A DNA stretch of 64,000 nt from Pseudoteredinibacter isoporae_A (GTDB taxonomy: Bacteria > Pseudomonadota > Gammaproteobacteria > Pseudomonadales > Cellvibrionaceae), in contig NZ_BAABWJ010000002.1 in NCBI RefSeq assembly GCF_040372805.1, positions 186,001 to 250,000 of the forward strand, given 5' to 3'. The translations under genes and the position numbers were made by a program. Under the pieces are notes generated by a model. It saw only the letters and a program-made list of their open reading frames with translations, did no database searches and was not told where the DNA came from. This document shows positions 8,461 through 17,075 of the stretch, piece after piece (position 1 is the first letter of the stretch; each line of letters opens with the position of its first letter).

Positions 8461-10137
8461 TTATTGGTCCAGCATGGGAAGATTCAGGCCATTTTCTTTG
8501 GCGCAGTTAATAGCGATGTCGTAACCTGCATCGGCATGGCGCATCACACCAGTGGCTGGGTCATTCCACAAAACGCGGCCAAGACGTTGTTCTGCTGCAT
8601 CGGTTCCGTCGGCGACAATCACTACACCCGCATGCTGGCTGAAGCCCATACCCACACCGCCACCATGATGCAAACTCACCCAGGTTGCGCCACCGGCCGT
8701 GCTCAGCAATGCATTCAGCAGCGGCCAATCCGATACGGCATCGGAACCGTCTTTCATGCTTTCGGTTTCGCGGTTAGGAGAGGCCACAGAACCGGAATCC
8801 AAGTGATCACGGCCGATGACGATGGGGGCTTTCAGCTCGCCGTTTTTCACCATGTCGTTAAAGGCTTTGGCCAAACGTGCGCGATCTTTCAGACCAACCC
8901 AGCAAATACGAGCAGGAAGACCTTGGAACTCAATACGCTCTCGCGCCATATCCAACCAATTGTGCAAATGGGTATCGTCGGGAATCAGCTCTTTGACTTT
9001 CGCATCGGTTTTATAAATATCCTCAGGGTCACCACTCAAGGCTGCCCAACGGAAAGGTCCAATGCCTTCGCAGAACAATGGGCGAATGTAAGCGGGTACA
9101 AAGCCTGGGAAATCAAACGCGTTTTCAACGCCGACTTCTTTCGCCATTTGACGAATGTTGTTGCCATAATCCAGAGTTGCCGCGCCGCGCGCTTGCAAGC
9201 TCAACATGGCTTGCACCTGAACGGCCATAGATTCCTTGGCCGCTTGCACAACCGCTGCTTCATCCTGTTTGCGCATTTCAGCGGCTTTTGCCATGCTCCA
9301 ATTCTGAGGCAGGTAACCGTTGAGGGGGTCATGTGCGCTGGTTTGGTCGGTGACCACATCGGGAGTGATGTTGCGCTCGACCAGTTCCGGGAATATATCG
9401 GCGGCATTGCCCAGCAAGCCAACGGAGATTGCTTCACCGGCTTGTTTGGCGTCTTCGATCATCGCCAAGGCTTCGTCGAGTGTGCTCGCTTTTTTGTCGA
9501 GATAACGGTTAGACAAACGGAAGTCAATTCGGCTTTCGTCACATTCAACTGCAATCATGGAGAAGCCGGCCATGGTGGCGGCCAGAGGTTGAGCGCCACC
9601 CATTCCGCCCAAGCCGCCGGTCAATACCCATTTACCGCTGGCGTCACCATTGAAATGCTGGCGGGCCACGGCACCGAAAGTTTCGTAAGTGCCTTGGACA
9701 ATGCCCTGAGAGCCGATGTAGATCCAAGAACCGGCGGTCATCTGGCCGTACATCATCAGCCCTTTTTTATCCAACTCATTAAAGTGTTCCCAGTTGCCCC
9801 AATGAGGAACCAGGTTGGAATTGGCGATCAAAACACGGGGAGCGTCGGCGTGGGTTTTAAAAACTCCCACAGGTTTACCGCTTTGTACCAGTAGAGACTC
9901 GTCATCTTCCAGATTGGTCAACACCTCAACAATTTTGTCGTAGCAGGCCCAGTCACGGGCGGCGCGACCGATACCGCCATAGACCACCAAATTGGCAGGG
10001 TGCTCGGCCACTTCCGGGTCGAGGTTATTCATCAACATGCGCAGTGCAGCTTCGGTTAACCAGCTTTTCGCGGTTTTGTCAGTGCCGGTTGCGGCTTTAA
10101 TTACCCGCTTGGGATCGTGGCGAGAGTCAGTGTTCAT
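8461..10137 (-). CDS. hutU: Urocanate hydratase
   Basis: Converts urocanate to 4-imidazolone-5-propionate with tightly bound NAD+. The 558-aa length and the segments YGGIGRAARDWACYD, GGLGGMGGAQPLA, DQTSAHDP and HHGGGVGMGFSQHAG match the family along its whole length. It stands between hutC (149 bases upstream) and hutH (21 bases downstream). The gap to hutC contains a GTTGTAT half-site resembling one arm of the HutC operator, but no full palindrome, so a separate hutU promoter is possible but unproven. Confidence 0.97.
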   Translation of the reverse strand: MNTDSRHDPKRVIKAATGTDKTAKSWLTEAALRMLMNNLDPEVAEHPANLVVYGGIGRAARDWACYDKIVEVLTNLEDDESLLVQSGKPVGVFKTHADAPRVLIANSNLVPHWGNWEHFNELDKKGLMMYGQMTAGSWIYIGSQGIVQGTYETFGAVARQHFNGDASGKWVLTGGLGGMGGAQPLAATMAGFSMIAVECDESRIDFRLSNRYLDKKASTLDEALAMIEDAKQAGEAISVGLLGNAADIFPELVERNITPDVVTDQTSAHDPLNGYLPQNWSMAKAAEMRKQDEAAVVQAAKESMAVQVQAMLSLQARGAATLDYGNNIRQMAKEVGVENAFDFPGFVPAYIRPLFCEGIGPFRWAALSGDPEDIYKTDAKVKELIPDDTHLHNWLDMARERIEFQGLPARICWVGLKDRARLAKAFNDMVKNGELKAPIVIGRDHLDSGSVASPNRETESMKDGSDAVSDWPLLNALLSTAGGATWVSLHHGGGVGMGFSQHAGVVIVADGTDAAEQRLGRVLWNDPATGVMRHADAGYDIAINCAKENGLNLPMLDQ

Positions 10138-10286
10138 AAATCACCTATAGTTCGGCTTGGCCATCATGGGCCAAATGTACTCGGGCGCGTGGCCCGCTGT
10201 GTGTTTGTGTGTTGTATCTTTTCTTGTGTCTTTCGGTTGTGTTAAGGAGCGGTGGGTCAGCTACCGCAGGAGCAAAGAGAAATCGT

Positions 10287-10988
10287 TTACTGTTTAACGT
10301 GGCCGCCCAGGCAATAGCGATCACCGGGATGAATCAAGCTCGCCAGACTGACCACGCCGTTGGCCGACCAGGTTCGACGGCTGACCTTCAAGCAGGGGGC
10401 TGTCAGATCGATATCCAGTGCTGAGGCGATTTGTGCGTCGACCAATACGGCTTCAATTTTGTGGCTGGCTTCGGTGAGCGGCGCAACCTGGCTGAGGTAG
10501 GCGTTGGGCGTGCTCTGGCTGAAATCCTGCTGCAAATACTTGGGAGCCATGGCGGGATTGACCAGGCGGTCTTCCCACTGCAAGGGGATATCATCTTCAA
10601 AATGCACAATCACGCTGTGGAACAGCTTGCTCCCTGGGGGTACATTCAACAGCCAGGCATGTTGTTCATCCGCTTCACAGCTTTCCATTGTCAGAATTTC
10701 TGCCCGGTAACGATGGCCCCGCTGTTGAACTTCATCGGCAATATTACGAACTTCCATCATGGAGGCGATCGGGCGCTGTTCGGCGACGAAGCTGCCGAGA
10801 CCCGGTGTGCGCACCAGCAGACCAGCTTCGGTCAACGCTTGCAGAGCTCGGCGTGCGGTCATGCGGCTGACCTCAAACTGCTCGCAGAGCTGGTTCTCCG
10901 AAGGAACACGGTCCCCTGGGCGCAGATCACCTTGATTAATGCGTGTCTCGATGTGTGCCTTGATGGTTTCAAACCGCGGTGTTGCCAT
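10287..10988 (-). CDS. hutC: Histidine utilisation repressor, GntR/HutC family
   Basis: N-terminal winged helix-turn-helix (residues 1-70, with RPGDRVPSENQLCEQFEVSRMTARRAL) and C-terminal UTRA ligand domain. HutC proteins repress hut genes and release DNA on binding urocanate. At 233 aa it has the normal size. It is divergent from hutI, and the shared intergenic region contains a perfect TGTATATACA-type palindrome within both putative promoters, so it should repress itself as well as hutI-hutG and the downstream hutU-hutH. Assignment rests on domain pattern plus its location inside the hut locus. Confidence 0.94.
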   Translation of the reverse strand: MATPRFETIKAHIETRINQGDLRPGDRVPSENQLCEQFEVSRMTARRALQALTEAGLLVRTPGLGSFVAEQRPIASMMEVRNIADEVQQRGHRYRAEILTMESCEADEQHAWLLNVPPGSKLFHSVIVHFEDDIPLQWEDRLVNPAMAPKYLQQDFSQSTPNAYLSQVAPLTEASHKIEAVLVDAQIASALDIDLTAPCLKVSRRTWSANGVVSLASLIHPGDRYCLGGHVKQ

Positions 10989-11057
10989 GTGCCTGTGTCC
11001 TGCGCCGGCGCGCTGAGTGCTTCATTTTGAAGGTTCAAATGCGCTAAGCATTGTTTA

Positions 11058-11094
11058 GTATTAGCTTGTCTATGGTTGTATATACAACTAGAAT
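11058..11094. promoter_or_regulatory. Divergent hutC/hutI promoters with embedded operator
   Basis: On the plus strand TTGTCT (11066-11071) and TAGAAT (11089-11094) are 17 bases apart and would drive hutI-hutG. On the minus strand TTGTAT (11082-11087) and TAATAC (11058-11063) are 18 bases apart and would drive hutC-U-H. The operator occupies the whole rightward spacer and overlaps the leftward -35 box, so one bound repressor could block both. Promoter boxes are read by eye. Confidence 0.55.
11075..11088. promoter_or_regulatory. HutC operator
   Basis: GTTGTATATACAAC is a perfect 14-bp palindrome between hutC and hutI. It closely matches the TGTATATACA core known for HutC-type GntR/UTRA repressors in Pseudomonas. 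Confidence 0.85.
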
Positions 11095-11179
11095 GCCATT
11101 AACTTGTCAATGCTGGCAAGACATAATGTCAATAATCTTTCCGCTGGCCGTGAGGCCGGTGACCGTAAAAGGCCGAAAT

Positions 11180-12382
11180 ATGCTGGAACAGCTGATTGAA
11201 AACGTTCATTTGATTACCCTGGACCCGGAGCGTGAAGGCGCTTACGGCGTGCTGGAGAATGCCTGGGTGAGTCTTCACGAGGGCAAGATTCACAGCTTGG
11301 GGCAATCGCAGGCACCGGAAGCCGAAGTGACCGTCGATGGGCAAGGACAGTTCATCAGTCCAGGTTTGGTCGATTGCCACAACCACCTGATTTGGGGGGG
11401 GAACCGCGCTGAGGAATTTGAATGGCGTTTGCAGGGGCGCAGTTACCAGGAAATTGCCCAGGCCGGTGGAGGCATTGCCAGTACGGTGAAGGCCACCCGT
11501 GAAGCCAGCGATGAAGTGCTCTATCAAGCGGCGGCCGAACGCCTGCAAGCGTTGCTCGAAGAAGGTGTCACCACCGTTGAGGTGAAGTCTGGCTATGGCT
11601 TGAGTCTCGAGCACGAGCTTAGAGTCTTGCGAATCGCCAAACAACTGGCCAAAGTATTTCCTGTACATATCAGTACCACCTTACTGGCAGCCCATGCTTT
11701 GCCACCGGAATTCAATGGCGAGAGTGATGCCTATATTGATCTGGTTTGTCAGGAGATTATTCCCGCCGCTGCCCGAGAGGGCTTAGCCGATTGCGTGGAT
11801 GTATTTTGTGAAGGGGTGGGCTTTTCACCCGAACAATGCCGCCGGGTATTTGAAAGTGCCCAAGCCCATAGCTTGCCGGTAAAAGGCCATGTAGAGCAAT
11901 TGAGTGATCTGGGTGGGGCAAAGCTGGTGGCCGAATTCAACGGTTGGTCTGTCGATCATATCGAATATCTGCAGGCCGAAGATGTGCCCCACTTGACATC
12001 ATCGGGTACTGTGGCGGTGCTATTGCCCGGCGCATTCTACTCCTTAAAAGAAACACAAATGCCCCCGATTCAGGCCTTGCGTGAAGCCGCAGTTCCCATG
12101 GCGGTGGCGACAGACTTAAATCCAGGCACATCCCCCTTGGCATCTCTGCGCTTGGCTATGAATCAGGCCTGTGTATTGTTTGGTTTAACACCGGAAGAAA
12201 GCCTGCGGGGGGTGAGCCAATACGCCGCTCAGGCACTTGGCCTGGGAGAACAAAAAGGAATATTGCGTGAGGGGTTTGATGCGGATTTGGTCATGTGGAA
12301 CATTAGCCATCCGAGCGAACTCAGTTATGGCTTCAACCTGGTCAAACCGTCAGCGATATTGCGAAACGGCGTTTGGGTGTAG
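11180..12382 (+). CDS. hutI: Imidazolonepropionase
   Basis: Hydrolyses 4-imidazolone-5-propionate to N-formimidoyl-L-glutamate. It is an amidohydrolase-fold metal enzyme, with the metal site DCHNHLIWGGNR (HxH) near residue 72, GHVEQLSD, and the late Asp segment ATDLNPGTSP. The frame is open from 11051, but ATG 11180, preceded by AAAAGG at seven bases, begins the conserved MLEQLIENVHLITLD segment and gives 400 aa, the family length. It is the first gene of the rightward hut transcript and lies just after the HutC operator. Confidence 0.96.
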   Translation: MLEQLIENVHLITLDPEREGAYGVLENAWVSLHEGKIHSLGQSQAPEAEVTVDGQGQFISPGLVDCHNHLIWGGNRAEEFEWRLQGRSYQEIAQAGGGIASTVKATREASDEVLYQAAAERLQALLEEGVTTVEVKSGYGLSLEHELRVLRIAKQLAKVFPVHISTTLLAAHALPPEFNGESDAYIDLVCQEIIPAAAREGLADCVDVFCEGVGFSPEQCRRVFESAQAHSLPVKGHVEQLSDLGGAKLVAEFNGWSVDHIEYLQAEDVPHLTSSGTVAVLLPGAFYSLKETQMPPIQALREAAVPMAVATDLNPGTSPLASLRLAMNQACVLFGLTPEESLRGVSQYAAQALGLGEQKGILREGFDADLVMWNISHPSELSYGFNLVKPSAILRNGVWV

Positions 12383-12436
12383 CTTTGGCGTCATTAAAAT
12401 ATTTAACCGCGAGAATAACCATTTAAGAGGTACTCA

Positions 12437-13429
12437 ATGTACACGCCTTTTCAAGCTGATTTATGGCAGGGACGAGTGGATTCGGAGGAAGATCGTCCCG
12501 CTCCGCGCTGGCATCAAGTGATCAAAGCCTATGAGGACAATGCAGAAGATTTGCAACAGGCACCTGTGGTCTTGGGTTTTGCCTGTGACGAAGGGGTACG
12601 TCGCAACAAGGGGCGTGCTGGTGCTGCTGAGGGTCCCGATGCTTTGCGTCGTGCCCTGGCAGGACTAAGCTGGCAACCTATTACTTACCTCGGTGCAGAG
12701 CTTCACGACCGTCTTTATGATGCGGGCACGGTGACTTGTGTGTCTGGTGATATGGAAGCGGCCCAGTTGGCTTATGCCCAGCGCTTGGCTCACATTGTGC
12801 AAAAGGGCGGGCTCCCTATTGGATTAGGGGGCGGGCATGAAATCGCTTGGGCCAGTTACAGTGGGCTCGAAGCGGCTTTGCGTCAGCAGGGCAAAGACGT
12901 GGCCGATTTGGCCGTGTTGAATATTGATGCTCATTTGGATTTGCGTAAACCGGCGGATCAAGGTTCATCCGGTACCCCGTTCCGGCAAATTGCCGAGCAT
13001 CGCGAAGCCCATGGCTGGGAAGTGAATTACGCTTGTCTCGGTGTAAACCCGAGTGCGAATACCCGCGCCTTGTTTGATTTTGCTGCAGACAAAGATGTGT
13101 ATTGGCGAGCTGACCTTGATTGCACTGAATTGGATTTGCCGGCCATTGATCTGGCCTTGCGAGATTTTCTGAGCGACAAATCCGGTTTGTATTTAACGAT
13201 TTGCCTGGATGCTATTTCGGCGCCGTTTGCGCCCGGTGTCAGTGCGCCTTCTGCACTGGGCCTGTCACCCAATGTTGTGCTGCGTATCATCCACCAGTTG
13301 CGCCAGATGTGTGATGAATTATCTGTGCCTTTGTATCTGATAGATATCGCGGAGCTGAATCCAAGCTTTGATATTGATGGCCGTACCGCCAAATTAGCGG
13401 CTCGCTTGATTCAGGCTTGTGTGGAGTAA
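12437..13429 (+). CDS. hutG: Formimidoylglutamase (arginase family)
   Basis: Cleaves N-formimidoyl-glutamate to glutamate and formamide, ending the four-step pathway; no hutF-type deiminase is present here. It is an ureohydrolase-fold enzyme with metal ligands GGGHE (His134) and NIDAHLD (Asp164, His166, Asp168). In the third metal motif, normally DxD, the sequence is Cys256-Leu-Asp258 (CLDAISAPFAPGVSAP), so the first Asp is replaced. The 330-aa length is slightly above average because of an N-terminal extension. AAGAGGT lies six bases before the ATG. It follows hutI by 54 bases. Confidence 0.93.
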   Translation: MYTPFQADLWQGRVDSEEDRPAPRWHQVIKAYEDNAEDLQQAPVVLGFACDEGVRRNKGRAGAAEGPDALRRALAGLSWQPITYLGAELHDRLYDAGTVTCVSGDMEAAQLAYAQRLAHIVQKGGLPIGLGGGHEIAWASYSGLEAALRQQGKDVADLAVLNIDAHLDLRKPADQGSSGTPFRQIAEHREAHGWEVNYACLGVNPSANTRALFDFAADKDVYWRADLDCTELDLPAIDLALRDFLSDKSGLYLTICLDAISAPFAPGVSAPSALGLSPNVVLRIIHQLRQMCDELSVPLYLIDIAELNPSFDIDGRTAKLAARLIQACVE

Positions 13430-13438
13430 ATCCCGCAG

Positions 13439-13475
13439 AAAGAGAATGTGCAGCTGGCTCGCAAATTCTCTTTTG
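13439..13475. terminator. Bidirectional terminator between hutG and the lipoprotein gene
   Basis: Nine-base arms AAAGAGAAT (13439-13447) and ATTCTCTTT (13465-13473) flank a 17-base loop. The right arm runs into TTTTG, and the left arm gives a shorter T-run on the minus strand. It lies between two convergent genes. Confidence 0.65.
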
Positions 13476-13481
13476 TGATTT

Positions 13482-13724
13482 TTAGTCGCTTTGTTCCTCA
13501 GCGTTCTCTTCTTCCTCCTCTTGATCGTCGTCATCTTCATCATCGCCATCGGGAATGGCAGCATCAACTACCGCGACGGTGCCTTTAACCGCGACTTTAC
13601 CGACCCCGATAACGGTGGACGCCGCCGCATCGGCGATGGCGACTACGGTACAGCCTTGCATCAAAGAAATATTGGAAAGGAATAAAGCGAGCAGGAACAA
13701 TCGTGAAGGCGTGAGTATCATCAA
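13482..13724 (-). CDS. Small lipoprotein with highly acidic tail
   Basis: Eighty residues. The hydrophobic N-terminus ends in SLMQGC, a plausible lipobox with Cys25 as lipidation site. A short apolar Ala/Val-rich stretch follows, then the last 24 residues are almost all Asp, Glu, Asn and Gln. Its ATG overlaps the stop of the upstream MFS gene by four bases (ATGA), so translation is probably coupled. The acidic tail might bind cations or a basic partner in the envelope; that is a guess. No family recognised. Confidence 0.7.
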   Translation of the reverse strand: MMILTPSRLFLLALFLSNISLMQGCTVVAIADAAASTVIGVGKVAVKGTVAVVDAAIPDGDDEDDDDQEEEEENAEEQSD

Positions 13725-15001
13725 AAACGCGTAAATCTGTGCAGGAACATGCCGCTTATACTGGCAGCAATGCAGAGGAAAAACAATGGCCAGATATTGA
13801 CTTGGCTGTTGCTGTCGGCCATCAATTGGCCAATCAAAAAGGTGCCCAAACCGCCACCGAGTATCATCGCCGTACCATTGAAAATCCCCGAGCCCTGAGC
13901 AACCAAATGTGGAGGAAAGAGGGTTTGCACAATGGGGTGTTCACAGGCGGTGAACGCGGTGATGCAACACACTCCCAGGGTAAAGCCCATCATTGTGACA
14001 AACAGGGAAGCCTGATTGAACGACAGAAACAGGGTTAGGCCTCCCAGGAAAAAGCAAATGGCCGCATTGCGCGAGCGACGACTGGTTTTGTCGCCCAGCC
14101 AGGTAAAAAAGGCGAGTGCAATCAAGGAAAATAAATAAGGAATGGTGTTCAGGTAGGCCAGATCAGAGTATTCAACATCCGGGCGGCTGGCGAGATAAGA
14201 GGGGGTCCAGTTGCTGATACCCACGGCCAGCATATTATTAAAGATTCCCATGCACTGGGCCGCGATATAAGCCGGGCTGCGCAGAACTTGCCACAAGGCG
14301 CTGCGTTGTTGGGCGCTGTTGTTTTCAAAGGCGTGTTGATCGGATGCCTCTGGCGGGTGGTCTTTCACCATGAAATAAACCAAGGGCAAACTCAGAACCA
14401 GACCGGCAATCGCCAGCAAGTGAAAACCACTGCGCCAGCCCAAATGGTGCATGACGGGCACCAGCAAAAGTGGGCCAGTGAGAATGGCCATAAACAAGCC
14501 GGCCATCCAGATGCCGGTTGCGCGACTGCGTTCGCGATCCTCAAACCAGTTTTTAGTGAGCTGGTTCATCATGGGCACATGAGTACCTTCAGATAAACCC
14601 AGTAGAATTCGACTGGCAATAAACAGCAATAAAATATGACTGAACACCGCACCAAGAGACGTAAAAATAGACCATAGTACGATGATGATTAACAAGCTTC
14701 GACGCGGACCTAGCCTGGCGGCTAAAGGCGTGAGAAATAAATTGGCGAGACCATAAGCCATATAAAAACAGCTCATCAGCAAGCCGCCATAATACTGCTT
14801 GTCACTCAGACTCCATTGCATTTCCTCGGCAATCAGAGGCAGAGCCAGGCTGATGTTCATCCGGTCGAGATAACCGATGTACATGGTGATCATCAGAACC
14901 AGAGGAATTCGCCAGCGCCCAGAGTGGGAGGCCTGTTCAGACGGCGTATTGCAATGATCTATGGGAGGAATCTGGGGTGCAGGCATAATGCAGCATCTCA
15001 A
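13721..15001 (-). CDS. MFS transporter, anion:cation symporter type
   Basis: About 12 transmembrane helices across 426 aa. The first helix carries YIGYLDRMNISLALPLI, and the loop after helix 2 has the MFS motif LAARLGPRRS, a pattern of the ACS/phthalate-permease-like subfamily that usually imports organic anions by proton or sodium symport. ATG 14986 (MPAPQIPP) is an alternative start. It follows the PLP decarboxylase gene on the same strand, but an inverted repeat (15066-15103) lies between them. A role in moving that enzyme's substrate or product is inferred from position only. Confidence 0.85.
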   Translation of the reverse strand: MRCCIMPAPQIPPIDHCNTPSEQASHSGRWRIPLVLMITMYIGYLDRMNISLALPLIAEEMQWSLSDKQYYGGLLMSCFYMAYGLANLFLTPLAARLGPRRSLLIIIVLWSIFTSLGAVFSHILLLFIASRILLGLSEGTHVPMMNQLTKNWFEDRERSRATGIWMAGLFMAILTGPLLLVPVMHHLGWRSGFHLLAIAGLVLSLPLVYFMVKDHPPEASDQHAFENNSAQQRSALWQVLRSPAYIAAQCMGIFNNMLAVGISNWTPSYLASRPDVEYSDLAYLNTIPYLFSLIALAFFTWLGDKTSRRSRNAAICFFLGGLTLFLSFNQASLFVTMMGFTLGVCCITAFTACEHPIVQTLFPPHLVAQGSGIFNGTAMILGGGLGTFLIGQLMADSNSQVNIWPLFFLCIAASISGMFLHRFTRF

Positions 15002-15065
15002 TCGGCAATCCCGCCGGATTTATTGTTATAGGTTTTATATCGACACGTTTGACTGGCGATTGTTT

Positions 15066-15103
15066 AAATGCCCGAAGTGAACGTGAAACATATTCGGGCA
15101 TTT
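15066..15103 (-). terminator. Inverted repeat between PLP decarboxylase and MFS genes
   Basis: Perfect 11-bp arms (AAATGCCCGAA and TTCGGGCATTT) around a 16-base loop. On the minus strand the stem is followed by AAACAATC, a weak tail, so it may attenuate rather than end decarboxylase transcription, or serve as an operator for the MFS gene. Confidence 0.45.
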
Positions 15104-15140
15104 GGACACGCTTTAACGCTAGTCTTTATTTTGCAATATG

Positions 15141-16598
15141 TTAAGTGCTAAACATGCGGTTTACAAATTCTGTGATCAGTTGATCTCGAATTTGATGGGG
15201 CATGGCGTTCAGCAGGTTGTTAACCTCATCCATATTTTCGGGAGGCTCGGAACCATCGCCACCAAACATGGCCGCTAAGTCACTGAATAATTGAGGGCTG
15301 GGGTTGTCAAAGAGCGCCGCAATTTCTTCGGGCAATTCGACCATTGCGGCTTGAGCATCCTCGGTGTCCAGCTCTTGAACGCAGGCGCGAAGGTCCGTAA
15401 GAAATTCACGAAAACCATGGAGATTCCCGTGGCTGATGGTCAAATGAATATTCGCGGGAGACGCACCAAAGGCAAACTGGGGTTGAATATACCAGTTTCG
15501 CTTTTTCATTTGCTCGGCGAGTTTGAAGACATCAATTTTGTCCGAACTGAAAGCCAACAAATTCATTTTTGAATCGCCTAACAGCGTCAGTTGGGGAATG
15601 TCGCTAATAGCGCCACGAATTTCGTCGCAGGCCGCTTGGGTTTTCGCAACCAGATCAAGGTAACCCCGTTTGCCCAGTTTGTTCATAATAGCCCAGCAGG
15701 CCGCGACGGGACCGGCGCTTTTGGTGGACATGACCGTTGGGTTAATCACTGAATAACCGCTCCAACCAGACCAGGCGAAATACTGATGGCGGCGCATGAG
15801 TTGGCCGTGTTTGTACAGAATGGCCGAAGCGCCTTTGGCGGCGTATCCCAGTTTGTGGAAATCCATGGAAATTTGGGTGACGCCGGGAACCGACAGGTCA
15901 AACTCTCCGGTATCGAAACCAAGTTCATGGGCAAAGGGCAGATACATTCCGCCAACGCAGCAATCAACATGGAACAGCAGCTCATGTTTCAAGGCAATTT
16001 CCCCCAGCGCACGAATGGGATCAATGACACCGTGCGCGTAAGAGGGGGCCGACGCTACCATCATAATAGTGTTGGCGGTAATGGCATTGGCCATTGCGGT
16101 GGGGTCGGCGGTAAAGCTGATGGGATCAACCGGAACCACTACGGGTTTCACATCAAAGTAATGGCAAGCTTTGAAAAAGGAGGCATGCGCGGTTTCGGGC
16201 AGCAGCAGCTCAGGTTGAGTAATGTCCGGTTTGTTCTCCCGAGCGTAATCCCGAGCGGTTTTTACGGATAAAAGCAGGCTTTCTGTACCGCCGCTGGTAA
16301 AGGTTCCCTCGGCCTCCTCATCACCGTTCATTAACTCGATGGCCATACGAAGAACGTCTTTTTCAAGCTCCATCGCTGAGGGAAAGGTGGTTGGGTCCAA
16401 ACCATTTTCAGTCAGATACATATTGAACGCGTCTTTGAGCAGGGCCATCGCCTCTGGCCCCGCATCGTAAACATAGGAAAACACGCGGCCCTCGCGCCAG
16501 TTTAGGTCTTTGTTCTGGCGCGCTTTTAATTCCGCTAGCAGTTCATCGCTATCACGGCCTTGCAGGGGAAGTGCAGTTGTTTGGGTCATTTGATTCAA
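15141..16598 (-). CDS. PLP-dependent group II decarboxylase / sphingosine-1-phosphate-lyase-like enzyme
   Basis: Fold-type I PLP enzyme of 485 aa. TSGGTES (101-107) would bind the phosphate, HVDCCVGG (about 210-217) carries the pyridine-N aspartate, and DFHKLGYAAKG holds the Schiff-base lysine at 249. The order and wording of these motifs, including the GYAAKGAS segment, resemble sphingosine-1-phosphate lyase and MfnA-type decarboxylases more than GadB. The C-terminal 60 residues are acidic and unassigned. It is preceded by a striking inverted repeat overlapping the putative promoter. The substrate could be a phosphorylated sphingoid base, another phosphoethanolamine-like aldol substrate, or an aromatic or acidic amino acid. 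Confidence 0.85.
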   Translation of the reverse strand: MNQMTQTTALPLQGRDSDELLAELKARQNKDLNWREGRVFSYVYDAGPEAMALLKDAFNMYLTENGLDPTTFPSAMELEKDVLRMAIELMNGDEEAEGTFTSGGTESLLLSVKTARDYARENKPDITQPELLLPETAHASFFKACHYFDVKPVVVPVDPISFTADPTAMANAITANTIMMVASAPSYAHGVIDPIRALGEIALKHELLFHVDCCVGGMYLPFAHELGFDTGEFDLSVPGVTQISMDFHKLGYAAKGASAILYKHGQLMRRHQYFAWSGWSGYSVINPTVMSTKSAGPVAACWAIMNKLGKRGYLDLVAKTQAACDEIRGAISDIPQLTLLGDSKMNLLAFSSDKIDVFKLAEQMKKRNWYIQPQFAFGASPANIHLTISHGNLHGFREFLTDLRACVQELDTEDAQAAMVELPEEIAALFDNPSPQLFSDLAAMFGGDGSEPPENMDEVNNLLNAMPHQIRDQLITEFVNRMFST

Positions 16599-16605
16599 TC
16601 CATCT

Positions 16606-16642
16606 GTATCACCATATTGGCACTATCGTACCAATATGGTGA
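16606..16642 (-). promoter_or_regulatory. Putative operator/promoter of the PLP decarboxylase gene
   Basis: Perfect 12-bp arms TCACCATATTGG (16609-16620) and CCAATATGGTGA (16631-16642) are separated by 10 bases, 11 bases upstream of the start codon. On the minus strand TTGGTA (16629-16634) and TGATAC (16606-16611) are 17 bases apart, so the repeat would cover a promoter. The regulator is unknown. Confidence 0.6.
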
Positions 16643-17026
16643 GTAATAAAACAAGCCAATGGGGACTGACAGAGTATTCGACAACTGGCGGGTAGGGCAA
16701 TTTCGCGCTCAATGGTCGCGACGCATGGAATGAGAACTACGGTCTGGCGGGACTCGCACTGAACATTCAGCCTCATATGTAGAGGCAATTTTGAATCGAG
16801 CGTTGTTTATCCCTTGACCAATATCGATGTCATCGTTAGTATGGCCGCACTTTCATCCAGAGAGTGGCATTTCGCCATCGCCAACCTGCCAACTTGGGCA
16901 AGGTGGTTGCTGAGAAGGAACGACACATGAGCGTTCCCAGCGATGAGGCTAGCCGATAAGCAAACACGATAAATGTGTTCTGCAATCGCTAGCAACAAAG
17001 CAAGGCTACAGGCATATCGAATATCG

Positions 17027-17075
17027 AGCCCTCACTGGACGTGTTAACAACACCCAACCATTGAGGGCTTTTTTG
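17027..17075 (+). terminator. Rho-independent terminator without an upstream gene
   Basis: AGCCCTCA (17027-17034) pairs with TGAGGGCT (17062-17069), with an inner stem GTGTT/AACAC (17041-17053), and six T follow. It would end a rightward transcript arising in the 16.65-17.0 kb region, or attenuate transcription into the 17213 gene. Confidence 0.65.

Noticed and set aside
8434..9894. 486-codon plus-strand open frame
   Set aside because: Lies entirely opposite hutU, has no ribosome-binding site, and its translation has no recognisable motif; it is a codon-bias shadow.
16807..16998. 63-codon minus-strand frame in an intergenic region
   Set aside because: No ribosome-binding site, no signal or domain and unusual residue content; left unannotated.
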